64,000 nt of DNA from Symsagittifera roscoffensis (lineage: Eukaryota; Xenacoelomorpha; Acoela; Convolutidae), in the NCBI RefSeq assembly GCF_963678635.1, contig NC_087067.1:26605547-26669546 (forward strand), written 5' to 3'. The translations under genes and the position numbers were made by a program. The notes below the pieces were generated by a model. That model was not told where the DNA came from. It worked only from the letters and a program-made list of their open reading frames with translations, and searched no databases. Of the stretch, positions 36,476 through 47,907 are shown piece by piece. The first letter of the stretch is position 1; every line of letters starts with the position of its first letter.

Positions 36476-38482
36476 CTACCATTTCTTCACTTGGACAGCA
36501 AGTGCTACGTCTTCACCATTGCACTTGAAAGTGGTGGCTCGAACACCAATTGGTGATGGGAGTGGGCCACTGAGAACCCAGCCAATGGGCATACGGACAG
36601 CGACAGGAGTATTTTGATTTCGTCCGTGGAAGTATTCGAGAGGCTTGATTGCATGAAAGACATCCTGCCCTAATATCATCTCAACGTCGGAATAGTTGTA
36701 AACAATAGATTTAATTGGCTGCAGATGTGGAAACCTGTCTTGGAGAATGGAAACGTCAATGGTTTCGGAACCAACGCTCAAACTGTCTTTCACAAACGGC
36801 GTAACCCTAAACGAGTATTCATGGTGGTCGAATTTGGCAAAAACATTCACTTCGACTTGTTGCGTGGGAACGGATTCCGTCGAATTAAAGCCGTTCACCA
36901 GAATATCTAGCTTTTGGCCAGTTAAATTTAAACGCTGTGCTAGGCCCGCCGAGACCCATGAGTGGGTACAACAGGAATCGCACATTACAAGAGCAGTGTT
37001 CACGTCTGTGTGTGAACTTATTTCCAATTGAAGCACAGGAAGGAGTCCCGTTAGTTTCTTGTAAGACGGCGAACCGGCTAGGTTCGATAACGAACTTTGC
37101 GGCTTATTCCGGTTCGGCGGGGCGGTACTGTTTGAATTTGAATGTCTTGCGTTATTGCTATTGTTTAACTTTTTGTTTGCAGACCTTACGCTGAAAACTT
37201 TCTCAGCACCATGCAACAAGACATTATGGGTGCTTTCACAACCAGGCTTAGTGCATTTGCGGGCTTTAGGGCATTTTCGGAACATGTGGTGAGGTTGAAA
37301 GCAAGCAAAACACAACCTACTTTGTGCGGAGAATTGAGCTCGTTGAGTTGGGGTATTTTCCTTAAACACAGAACAACTCCAGAGTGGGTGTTTACCCTTG
37401 CACTGGAGGCACGGAGCAAAAAATGGTTTTTCAACATTTGAAGCAGCGGCAAACACTTTTGTAGGTGGTTTATGGAAACCAGTCTTTGGAGTCTCCTCAG
37501 GTCGTGACTTATTCTGACTCACACGCATAAGTTCATGGGCCTCAGCCTTGTCGCGGAGCCAATCATTAAAATCTAAAACGGTTGGCTGTCTCCAACATTT
37601 CTTTACAGAATGGAGAGACCACGACTCTTTCATATTTTGAGGCAATTTTGAAATAACTTGATTCAAAACGGATGTACTCTTCAAGTCGTACTCATATCCT
37701 AACGATTTTAAAATAGCGACAAGACTGGATATACAGGAAGCGAAACTGATAATGCTTTCTGAATTGTGCATTTTGAGAGGTGGAAAAATCGAAAGTTTTT
37801 CAAGATGAGCTGCCACAATCGTTTGTGGTTGTCCAAATTTCCTCTCTAGCGTTTTCAAAGCGTCCTTGTAGAATACTCCACTGTAAGCGAATTCGGCAAT
37901 TGCATTCTTCGCTTTGCCTGAAACGAAAGTTTTGATATATATCAGTTTGACATCATCACTTAGAACTTTTGCATCGATTGCACTTTTGAACTGACCAAAC
38001 CACTCAGGCCACTGCAATGGATTTCCGTCGAAAGAAGACAATTTCCACTCAGGCAAGGGACCTTTCTGGCTCAGTGTCAAGATTTCAGCTAGATCTTGAT
38101 TAGTGATTGGTTTACTGCCCGAGGACGTAAATGGGCTATATTGTTTGTTCTCATTTGTATAAGGCGCCATCAGCGGTTTTGAATAGATAGCGGCGTCTAC
38201 AGCTTTAGGATCACCGATATAAAAAGTTGTTCCTCCGCTAGAGAACGGTTGAACATTCGATGGCTGTGTGACATAATATGAGTTAGGGGAAAAGGTGACT
38301 GTTGGAGGGTTGAGAGGACCAACATTAGCTGGTAAAAGCGGTTGGTACACAAAATTTGCAGAATTACTTGGTAAAACGGTTTGTTGAGCAATGGGCATTG
38401 AGCTCGTCGGGATTTTAGAATGATGAAAACTACTCTGCATCAAAGGGTTGTAGTTGTACAGGTTAGTCAAAAGTAGCTGTTC
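36476..38482 (-). pseudogene. gag-pro: BEL/Pao gag C-terminal part and aspartic protease
   Basis: A frame of 664 codons from the first Met, continuous with the preceding gag after one TAG. A DUF1759-type gag segment lies at about residues 125-320 (FDGNPLQWPEWFGQF). Zinc-binding clusters follow: CLQCKGKHPLWSC at about 354-366 and CFACFQPHHMFRKC at about 387-400. A DUF1758-type retropepsin starts at about 478, with the catalytic-site position reading CDSCCTH, an unusual flap since DSG is common. The frame breaks just before the RT leader. Confidence 0.85.
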
Positions 38483-39355
38483 CTAAGGCTCATACATACT
38501 GTTTACATTCGGATTTGGCAAGCTGTCACTTGTATTTGATGTATGAGGGACGTTAACACTCTGTGAGTTTATACACGTGGTTTCGAAATAATTAGCATTT
38601 GGATGAGAGTTATTAATCAATGTCAGATTTCTACTGAAAGGCGGTTCAATACTTAAAAATGACAAGAACTCGGAAGCTGGTTCCAGATTGACACTTTGGA
38701 CTGGCGCCACGGGCTGAACTATCTCCTGAGTTGGGAATTGAGTGTTCACCCAACTTCTTATCCTGTCTTCCTCCGTTTGGTTCTCCTGAACGGCCATTGC
38801 CAATTTCGATCTGCTACGACGAAGTTCACAAATTTCAGAGGCGACTTCCAGATTTTCAGCCTCTTCGATAGTTGCTTCGGCTAGCTTTTGACGGCTTTCC
38901 TCTACAACCTTATCAAGATCAAGTTGACCCTTCATCGACTGAATCTGGATCTCTTGCTTTTTCAAACGAAGCTTAGCCTCTGCTTGGCGTTCAACTTCCT
39001 CGCGTCCAACTTTTGCAAGGGCTGCCTCTTTTCGACGCTCACTCGAAGTCATTGATGCATCCTTAGAACGCTGTGGAAGGGGTTTCTTGGAACGGACGGA
39101 TTTGCTTGGTGTTGGGATTCGTGCAGTTGCTACCTGGTCCTCTTGATGTTTAATTTGAAAGTAATTTTTAGCTGGACCTAAAACATCGTCATTTTTTGCA
39201 GTGATAGATCCTAGGTAAAACTGGAGTTGATTTAAGGTTTCAGCAGCGTTGTTGCTGTGCATAGACAAAGATTTAAGCTCATCAATTTTCTCTATAAATT
39301 TTTGTATGCAATTGCTAGATGTTCGTTTCAATTTTAGCTGGTCTATCATTCGCAC
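38483..39355 (-). pseudogene. gag: BEL/Pao gag, N-terminal part
   Basis: A 290-codon frame. Residues about 100-200 are a Lys/Glu/Arg-rich coiled coil typical of BEL gag N termini; the C-terminal third is Ser/Asn/Pro-rich. It ends at a TAG that is in frame with the downstream DUF1759/zinc-knuckle gag region. The two halves were therefore probably one gag, split by one nonsense codon, unless the amber codon is read through. Confidence 0.8.
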
Positions 39356-41481
39356 TTATATATTCCGTAATTTTGGCATGCTAATCGAAAAAATTTGTTT
39401 CCAACTCTTTACTGGCAAGATAAATTTTGTTTAGCTTCTGGCCGAAGTCAAGCTCCATTTTAAAATATTTGATTTTAAATAAGAGCAAAAAAAAACAAAT
39501 AAGTGTCGATTGACGGAATCAAACTAAAATCAATTCCAGTAGCCGCGTCCTATACCGAACGAGAGGATCCTCGCAAGAACCCTACGATTGTCGTTGCCTA
39601 CGGAACAGAAGGACAACAAACTACAAGATTGAAAGTAAAGAAGAATTTAACTAATGAAAAAAAAAACAAATCATGATTTATAATGACTAACAAATGTTAA
39701 ATATTCTTCGACTGTTGTCATTTGTCAAATCTTATGCTTATCTGCTTTTCTTTTTCTTTAACTTGGTCGACGATTTTTAACTTTATTGATAAGTTCGGAC
39801 AAATTGGGGAAATAACGTCGAATGATTCTCAAATTTTTTATTTCTAAAAATGCCGGAGGATCAATTAATTTAAGCTTACGAATTAGTTCTTTGTTGCTAG
39901 CTTTTCTTTTTGAGATTAAATGTTTGGTCACATTAATGGTCAATATTCCTGTTTCAACCAAACGTCCATAAATAATGGGGGTATTTTGACGGTGTACGTA
40001 AGTAATGGCTGATATTTTGTTTTTATATTCTTTTAAAATTTCAATCATCTTTCTGGTGTAAGTGGGTTATCGTTGTTTGATCTATGCTTGCTCAATGAAT
40101 TATTTATAAAATCGTGCCAAATTATAAGGTTTTTCTCTATCATACATTTTGGGGAATTGCTTTAAAGATATTGAACAGTCTTTTGCCGGTTATTTGCATT
40201 CAAGTTAAAGATTAAACCTGGAACTGCTTCAAAAGTGTCGTCGAGGCGTTATTGTAGAGTTAATGGTAATGTATTTACGGAGTGATGGAGAGAACTCGCA
40301 GCAATGTTGAACACCATTGAGAGTGATAAGCGATACGGTTGTTTTAATGGCAATCAATTCAAGGAGTCTGTTGAAGTAAAGTCGTCACATACCAATGAAA
40401 AGAAAAAAAATTATCACGATAATAACTTTAAGAACCCTTAGCTGAGGGTTTTGTAAGGTTTTGCTAAGGCTTCGATTCAGTACTATTTAAGTTAACGCGT
40501 ACGGTTTATCGGTTAATTTCAACGACGTTACGGCGAAACGGTAGTAGTAACTGTCGCGGCGGTATGCGGCCGAAGACGGGGCAAGCCGAGCAAATTTTTA
40601 AAGTTTATCCAACGACTGGAGTAAACCGAGGTAGGGATTCACTCAAAAAACTTGCTCGACACGATTGACGGTTTAAACGTTTGAACGGGCGAGACGAAAA
40701 CGGTGTTTTCCGATTTTGCTCTAAATTCGGGCAAAAAAAAATTTTTTTTTTTTGAAATTTTTTTTTTGCGAAAATTTTTTGAAAATTTTTCTGGATTTTT
40801 TTTCACACAATTTTTTGGGTTCAAGACTATCCCGGGGTAATAGGGTACTGGGTATGAACTAGGATTAGGTATCTAGTACGGTCTTAATCGGTTTGCAATT
40901 AACAACATTGTATGTAATTTTACAGCAAATTTTGAAAACTAGCATATCCTAATAATGAAAAAAAACTACGAATCATAGCACTCATAGGTCAGGTTATAGC
41001 ATAATTGGGTTGAGAAATGGACATAAAAAGGTTCGGTCTTACAAGTTTTTTGCAGGGACAAAAAGTTCATCGGATTGTAGACCAAAATCCACAAAAAAAC
41101 AGGTGTTGAGAAAATGATATCGGCTGAAGGTATTGGCCTTTGGGTTATCGGCCTTCTGGGAATAAATCTCTTCGACTTCAGTGGGTGCCACTAGCATCGT
41201 GTTTTGTTTCTGCAGTGTGCGCAATCGGCCAATAGTTGACAACCTGTTGCCTTTACCCCAAACCCTTTCGTATAGTCCAGCTGTGAGGCTGCCTCTAGAC
41301 TCCTCTCTGATGACAAGCTATTTTTAAATTGCTGGTGGATCAAAACCCCACAGGGGGGGGGGTTCTTTGCCCAAGCTTCAATTGACTCCACTGCCACTGA
41401 GCGAGCACCTGCCCGCACGGTGATTAAATGAAGACTCTTCAGCTCTTTTTCATTTTCCCACTTCACTCGTAAAAATATCTT
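39356..41481 (-). other. BEL/Pao 5' leader with two small unassigned frames
   Basis: About 2.1 kb between PBS and gag start, long for a leader. It holds a 102-codon frame starting at the PBS (41191-41499) and a basic, Ile/Lys-rich 96-codon frame (39758-40048), neither recognised. A long A/T homopolymer stretch lies at about 40730-40815. The leader is otherwise without visible domains. Confidence 0.5.
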
Positions 41482-41498
41482 CCCGAGCCGCGGCACCA
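41482..41498 (-). promoter_or_regulatory. BEL/Pao primer binding site
   Basis: In element sense TGGTGCCGCGGCTCGGG, three bases inside the 5' LTR. It has the TGG start expected for pairing with a tRNA CCA end. The tRNA isotype was not assigned. Confidence 0.8.
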
Positions 41499-41501
41499 AA
41501 A

Positions 41502-41900
41502 TGTTCTGCTCAATTTAAACAGTAAAAACAAAACAAAATCGGTTTTAAATTCACGAAATATGGTCGAAATATTGTGACTAAATTAAACGTATCAAGACAA
41601 AATAGTGGGGTTGATCATGCGCTGATTTATGATTTTTGCTATAAAATCAAATTCAATTCACGAGGTTAACAGAAACTCATTTGCAAACCAATTTTGAACC
41701 GATTAAAATATTAGCATTTTATGTTCTGTCAGGTTCGGCTCAAATAGGATTCTCAAATGAAACGACTTAGGTGAGAATCGAACCCACGCCGAACTCCCCG
41801 GAACGCACTATGTATACGCTGAGCTATATAGCTGGTATTGCTAAGCAACTATACTGGCTTTATACTATGCTTTCAACTTTAATGCTATGTAGCATTAACA
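41502..41900 (-). repeat. 5' LTR of the BEL/Pao element
   Basis: 399 bp, TG...CA bounded, adjacent to the PBS. Apart from about seven substitutions it is identical to the left LTR. It contains a tRNA-like segment (41770-41835). Confidence 0.95.
41770..41835 (-). other. tRNA-like segment inside the BEL/Pao LTR
   Basis: In element sense TATAGCTCAGCGTATA resembles a D arm with an A-box, and GTGGGTTCGATTCTCAC forms a perfect five-pair T arm with a B-box-like GGTTCGATTCTC. A three-pair anticodon-like stem (CCG/CGG) with a seven-base loop lies between. The acceptor stem is not conserved. The left LTR copy (33124-33189) has one change in the T loop. It may be a tRNA-derived insertion carried by the family. 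Confidence 0.5.
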
Positions 41901-41905
41901 ATTCA

Positions 41906-42240
41906 ACAAAAAATAAAGCTTTTTAATTGGCCTTAAGTCCAGTCGCAACATTCAGGGCTTAGCCCCGATATACGAGCACTCTCGTATCCATTACGAATTG
42001 ATGATTGACTCTATTGAATCCTTTTTGAGTTGATCCCACCATTTAACAGAGGCAAAGCTGTGCTTCGCAAACACTTGCGAGAACACGACCAAAAAGCAGC
42101 TCTATAAAGTGCAATAAAAAAATAGAAATAAGCCTTGATTTCGCAAAAACTGGGCCACGTCTAGGATTCAATCTGCGACCTACTGCAACCAAGAGATTTT
42201 GAGTTTCACGCATCATCTATACTCAGCCACGCAAGCTTAA
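41906..42240 (-). repeat. tRNA-derived SINE-like repeat, split by the BEL/Pao insertion
   Basis: Minus strand from about 42240 begins with a class II (Leu/Ser-like) tRNA head: GCGTGGCTGAGTATAGATG as A-box and GCAGATTGAATCCTAG as B-box. Several wobble-compatible acceptor pairs remain. It continues into a body with CGTATATCGGGGCTAAGCC and CTGAATGTTGCGACTGG, shared with the repeat at 57590-57640. Its far end is interrupted by the BEL target site ATTCA. Confidence 0.55.
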
Positions 42241-44517
42241 CAACCGCCTAATACTAGTCACGTATAAGGCAGCAACATTTTAAAAAAAAATTGCCCATGT
42301 CATTCAGCAAAATGGCACCAAATACAAATAAACTCAATTTTGCAAGTAATAACTTGGGTTAAAACAAACTGAAGGCTTCCGCACTAACTTTGCATGAAAA
42401 AATTGCAAAGCACAAAGCTACATTATGTACAAATAATGCATTTCAAAAAAATTTTGATCTCGAGTTTTCATGATTGTTATGTTGTTTACATCGAATCACT
42501 TCCTTCGGTTCTTTTGATAAAATAAAAATGCATCTACTGTGTTAACTTATAGCTATTCGAATTTCAAAGCCCATGCTATGAAAAAATGTAAAATTGCCCC
42601 AAAATTGGCACCAATATTTGCGGCTTAGGTTGGAAAAAAAGAAGGTTCGTACAATTACTCTCGCTTCGCAAATGCAGACAAACATCACCATTTTGATGTG
42701 AATTTTTCACTACTCTAAATTTTCAGATTCTAACTCGCTTAGCTTAGCCTCATTTAGCTTCTTTCAAATGCAGCTTGGGAAAAAAATACTCAAGAAAAGA
42801 GGATAACTTGGGAGAATCAAGATCATCGCATGCTCTGCCGCTAACTTCAAAGAGTTGGATTTCCTCAAAGCCTGTAAACTCGACCTTTCAATTTTAAGTC
42901 TTTTATCTATTTATTGTTTTTTTTCATCACTCAGTTTAACTCTCCAAGTTGCCTCAATGTTTCATTTTAAAAAGGGGATTTCAAACAATAACTGGTTCAT
43001 TTTGTCGTAGGTTGATTTGGTCCTATAAGAAAATTAGTGCTGAGGGATTTTATCAGGTGGGTTTTTATTCCGGGGATTTTTATCCTGGGCGATTTAGTCC
43101 GCCAACGAGAACAAAAGCCTTCAGAGGGGTTATTCTGTTGAACAGGCAAAATATAACTGGATTACGAAACGTCAAACTGATCTTAAAAGATTGTCATCCA
43201 AACTTTGGGTCAAAATTGGAAACAGCCATCCGTCTTCTTTCCAAATCTCAAGTTGACAAAACATCAGCTTTATGTCAATATGCGACAGATAATTTTACAT
43301 AACAAAAGCGTTCGTTTGGTTCTACTGGGAAACCTGACACCGTTTAAACTGATTGGTAAATTGTATTTCCAATTTTGTAAAATAAATGCAAAATTTTTCC
43401 AAGAACCCCAGCACTAAATATATCGTACAAAGCTCAGATTATTTCGTCTAACTTTGATGAAGATCTTGTTGACTGATATTGTTGATGCTTAACAGGGAGC
43501 TATGACCGGCACTACTTTTGGGAACGGTTTCTGCTGGCGCAAAAAAAATGGTACCCACCATTAGCAATTTAATTCTAGTTGTTTTTAATTCATAACCGCG
43601 TCAAAAATTTTAGCTGCTTATTTGAATTTCCTCCAAAACCAAAAAATAAGATTGTAAATAATTCGCACTCACCAACCACACCCAACAACAACTCATTTTC
43701 ACATAGAAAAAAAATGGAAAAAATTTAATTTGTCTTACAATTGCGACTTACCATTTTAATAAGGGTTGAATATTAGGTTGTCTATAACAATCCACCGCTT
43801 TCTGTTGAATCTAAAATATTGGTAACACGATAAACACAAGAGAATGAAAGCGTAACTGCAGCTCCAATCTGTAAATAAAGATATTATTCTATTGCGTAAA
43901 AAATTGGTACAAAAAACTAACGCATGTCTTTGAATACCATCGAACCACGTGCTAAAATCTTCAAATGATTGTGTATAAGAAAACAAAGCTCACTCGAAAT
44001 GAAAAACACAGATCGATCACTATTATATTATTGAAAAATGAACGTATGTTATTTGTGATGAATTTTGGTAAAACTACCATCCCCAAAAAACAACCTGGTG
44101 GAAAAATGCCGGCTACATGAGTGCTCGAATCTTTTTAACGTGTTAGACGTTTATCTAAATTCGAAACGTGCTTGAAGCTAGAAAAAATGAAAGCTGGCAA
44201 ATGAAAGTTTGGCAACCAATGGGCTGCTGCGTGAAATCGTTGTTTCCTTCTCTCACACGAGCAAGATTGGCCATGATACCTTTTTCTTTGGATCATCTAC
44301 TGTTTTCCTTAACAAGACTTTAATTAAATTTTATAGTAACAAATGCGTTTTAATTGCGAATTTAACTTGTATGGTACCTTTCATGACAATAAGCACATCT
44401 GAACAACAGTTCTTAAACTCAGGTGGACTCATTTTTTTATATGCGAGGATTGATTTGATGCAAAACGGTCAGAAAACAATCTGCTAAACTTTTGTTGGCT
44501 GTGACGGGAAACTTTTT
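42241..44517. other. Mostly unannotated AT-rich stretch
   Basis: A minus-strand piece at 43780-43872 after a TTTATTTACAG acceptor reads IGAAVTLSFSCVYRVTN then ILDSTESGGLL and TAG. It looks like a possible terminal exon, but no partner exon could be fixed. The 117-codon frame at 42949 was not recognised. Confidence 0.3.
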
Positions 44518-44911
44518 GGCTTTTTTCCAGTCCCCCCCTTTAAAATTCAAATTTGAAAAGCTTAGATACCGTTGTCATAATGCAATGAAATTCGGCGTGG
44601 TGAACAAATCGACAACTGTGTCCCATAAATCACCATAAATTACTAAAAATTCCTCTTACCTTGTAAAGTTTGCACAGAAGAACAGGACGGTTAGCATTTC
44701 GGCTCTTTTCCAGTCCCCCCCTTTCATAATACCGAGTTTTTTGTTTGTTTTACGAGTTATTACGGCTAAATGCGTGATGTTACGCTGTAAAGTATGAAGA
44801 ACAAATTTGTTCAGAATTGTCGATTTGTTCACGCCAAATTTCATTGCATTATGACAACGTTAAATAGACTTTTCAAAATTGAATTTGAAGGGGGGAAACT
44901 GGAAAAGAGCC
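44518..44911. repeat. Inverted repeat with about 100-bp arms
   Basis: Arms at 44518-44620 and 44811-44911 share TTTTCCAGT, CATAATGCAATGAAATT and AACAAATCGACAA in opposite orientation. A third short copy of the outer end lies in the loop at about 44698-44725. It looks like a foldback or MITE-type element. The 62-codon minus-strand frame inside is not recognised. Confidence 0.75.
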
Positions 44912-44969
44912 AGCATTTCAACATAGATAGTCATCATCATACAACTAAACAAAATCCAATCTTTTTTGG
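44912..44969. other. Short spacer between two repeat elements
   Basis: No feature seen. It includes the left 8-mer flanking the hAT-like element. Confidence 0.4.
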
Positions 44970-45175
44970 CAGGGGTGGATCTAGGATTTTCTCGAGGGGG
45001 GGGGCGGATTTTCAAAAATTTTCGAAAATTTTGTCGACCTTTTTTTTAGGTCGACCCGAATTGATTTTTCGAGCTCGGCTTTTTTTCCTTTTCCCCCACC
45101 TCACTCAAACATGAATTTTTTGGTCTAACGAGTGGTTTTACAAGGTTAATTATGGAGACCAAATATGTTTGTTAT

Positions 45176-47530
45176 TGTAAACGTGGGGGAATTCACAATA
45201 TCTCTGGGCCGGTCTCTCTCGCTATTTCACACCGCCGCAATATGTTCCCTTTAATACTGAGGTCAGCGGGGCAACCGATTCCCAGTACTGTTTACAATCC
45301 CAAAAGGGTTGATTTGGTGGTTGGCCTTTCTGAATCGTACTACGCTGCTTGCCCCTAGGTTTGTGCTCTCTCGACTGTATCTCGCTCGCAATCAATAGTC
45401 AATCGCAACAACAATTCCGATAACAATAATGAATTAACTAATAATCAAATCCAACTACAGAATAGCCTACAATTGGCTGGAATATAAATTAATCATTCAT
45501 TCAAAGGAATGGGTCCGCGATTACTATTATTCAATTAACTGCCTCCTGCAGTTCAATTAACACCTAACTAATATCTAACGTTCTCCTCGAGAACTTCTAT
45601 CAATTACAATCATTCAACAACAATCCCGCTATCCTCTAGATAGCCTAACTTACATTCACTAACTAATCTACAATCACTTTAACGAGTAACTTAACCCGTT
45701 CTCAATGACTCCGAGATACGACTCGTTAACAATAAACTCCAAATCGTTCTCACGCTTAAAGGTTGTACCGAAACGTCCGTGCCTTATGTCTATTTACTCT
45801 TAGTTTTAGTTAGAGATCCGTCATTCCGTATAAGTCTTAACATTTACCTTTGTGCCTCCTACGCAGCGTTCCAGTTCATAAATCCAACATTACCACATTA
45901 CTTTAAATGCCAAGTTCAAAATGCCAATCAAAGCTATGCTAAACAAATAACAAGTGCAACTTCAACTTAATTCAAGCTATATTTACATAACAAAGTGCCC
46001 AAGGACTTTATTTAATTATTCCTTATCTTTTTCCTTTTTCCATGCCTAGGATAAATTCCCAGTGAACTTAATTTCCCGTTTATCATAATCCAAAAATTCA
46101 CATACGTAACCTATTCAAATTTCAATCAAAACGACCTTCAGGGTAAGCCGTTCCTTTAACCGGGGTCCAATTGAGCCAATAAAACATTCCCCAGAAGCCA
46201 ATGGAATATCCTGTACAATCCTAACATTTAAGTTAGTTAATTCTCTATTCCCTTGTCTAAATTGCCAATATAATATGTGACTACTTTTCTGTGCCATTGA
46301 CGCATTTCTAATAATAGTTTATTCACCAAGTCAGATTGAACCCAATGTTTGTTTAGCTAACTCTTAATAATTCCAACAACATACCACTATACATTAAGCC
46401 AAGATATTCCATCGAATTCAGGGAAATGCCTAACTAAATTCCCATACATGCCAATCACCACCCAAGATCAATAACATAGCTTCATTAACCTTGCTGATTA
46501 CAAATCATACAATTTGGGCTATTTTCCGGTGCTAAATTTAAGGGTTTTGGAGCTGAAAATCCAAAAGGTCAAATAAAGGTCAACCCGGGGTCACCCGGGG
46601 TCAAATTCCCCATAATCGGTTCGAGGTCACATGGGAGTCCTACCTACCAAGTTTCATCCATATCTGACCAATGCTTCCCAAGTTATCCCGTTTTAAAGTC
46701 CGTTATCACTTTTCCCGGAAAAGGTCAATTAGCACCGGAAAGGTCAACTGGGAACTAAGACTTACAGGGATCCTTTTTACCGGGGTAAGTCATACTACAC
46801 ATAAGTACCTTAAAATCGATATGCCCTCGCTCATTATTTTTCGCAAATTGCCTATTAACACCTCCAAGGGGTGATTTTCCCAAGTGCTAATAGCCCGTGC
46901 CCTTGGCACCCAATCGGGTCATCATCCTAACATATGATAGACCATGTCACTATCTATCATCCCTGTAAGTTTCAGCTCCCTAGGGTCATTGTGGGTCCAG
47001 AAATAGCCTCCAGAAGTTGGGTGGGGGTTTGGTTGTTTAGGGCGTAAATCGGGCCGGGGTGACCTTGGGGTTCCGAAACTTCAAACTTAAGTTTCCCTCA
47101 CCCAGGGCTACCACATATATAAAAATGAGCTCAATCGGACCAGTAGTTAAGGATTTCCGGTGGGGCCATTTGCACTTCCGGGAACCGTTATCACTCGGCC
47201 CCGGGGGGTCGGGCGGATCCGGCTCTTTGCATGCCCGGGTCAAATCATCTCTAGTATCACTCCACTAAATTTCATGAAGTTCGCCCCGGTAGTTCCCGAG
47301 TTGGGGGGAGTTTCCGTGAGCTGTTGCATTGACTATTTTCACTAAGGAGGGGGATTAATTCCATGGACTTAAGTAAACACAAGTTTAATTCGATCTTAAC
47401 TTAACTACTTTATTATTTACCAATTGCTCCAGACTAAATCAACGATTAAGCTCTACTACTACTTAGTTTGCATGTTCAAGGTACAAAGGAAAAGCTATGT
47501 ACGTTATACCTTAGAATCACCAATTCTACA
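45176..47530 (-). repeat. 3' LTR of the Gypsy element (2355 bp)
   Basis: Bounded by TGTAAACG and CTACA. It matches the right LTR closely but contains 484 bp (45395-45878) absent from the right one. It carries an array of GGTCA half-sites at 46566-46603. Small open frames in it are shared by both LTRs and are not recognised as genes. Confidence 0.9.
46566..46603 (+). promoter_or_regulatory. Array of nuclear-receptor-type half-sites in the Gypsy LTR
   Basis: Four AGGTCA/GGGTCA half-sites lie in direct orientation with spacers of 5, 5 and 4 bases (DR5, DR5, DR4). The array is repeated at 52916-52953 in the other LTR, and further single GGTCA copies lie nearby. The spacing is seen directly; receptor binding is inference. 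Confidence 0.45.
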
Positions 47531-47546
47531 GTCTTCCCTTCTAGTC
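47531..47546 (-). promoter_or_regulatory. Gypsy polypurine tract
   Basis: In element sense AGAAGGGAAGAC directly before the 3' LTR start TGTAGAATT. Composition and place fit a plus-strand primer. Confidence 0.65.
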
Positions 47547-47907
47547 TATTATTCTCCCGAATAATGTTAAGTAGCACCTAATAAGCCTAAGTGTAACCTA
47601 CCATAACGCTTCGTTCCGCTACGCCCTACGCGTGTCTTACTTCTCTTTCCGTCTTATAAAGCAACACACTTAAAGATCGCGGACCCATCAGTTAGTCCCC
47701 ATCAACTAAACAATAATATAGCACAATGAGTAACCTAAGGGGGGACATAACTGTAATAATTTTACTCTTCATGGTACGATCCAACCCTTTCACTTTCATA
47801 ATCATCACTATCAATGGTCCGCGCAACAGTTCAGGTGGGATCGCACTGAATATAAACAAGCAAAAACTAATGAGATAAGGAAAGAGTTTAGTAAACTAAG
47901 GTAAGTT

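Larger units (their letters stand above)
32856..41900 (-). mobile_element. Complete but inactivated BEL/Pao LTR retrotransposon
   Basis: A 9045-bp element transcribed on the minus strand. Two 399-bp LTRs (TGTT...AACA) are flanked by a perfect 5-bp target duplication, ATTCA, at 32851-32855 and 41901-41905. A tRNA-complementary primer site follows the 5' LTR (right) and a purine tract precedes the 3' LTR (left). Coding order is gag with coiled coil, DUF1759-type gag and zinc knuckles, DUF1758-type aspartic protease, RT with FYMDD, RNase H, H2C2 integrase and a DUF5641-like tail, which is the BEL/Pao order. The LTRs differ at about seven sites by eye count. The coding region carries nonsense codons at 38483, 36357 and 33839 and frameshifts near 36470, 36300, 36165, 35960 and 34215, so it cannot make an intact polyprotein. 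It inserted into a SINE-like repeat. Confidence 0.95.

Noticed and set aside
42150-42240. Functional class II tRNA gene on the minus strand
   Set aside because: A- and B-box are present but acceptor and other stems are mutated and the sequence continues into a repeat body, so it is a SINE-type head.
46671-47345. Small plus- and minus-strand frames duplicated at 53021-53695
   Set aside because: Identical because they lie in the two Gypsy LTRs, not because of selection. No initiation context or domain.
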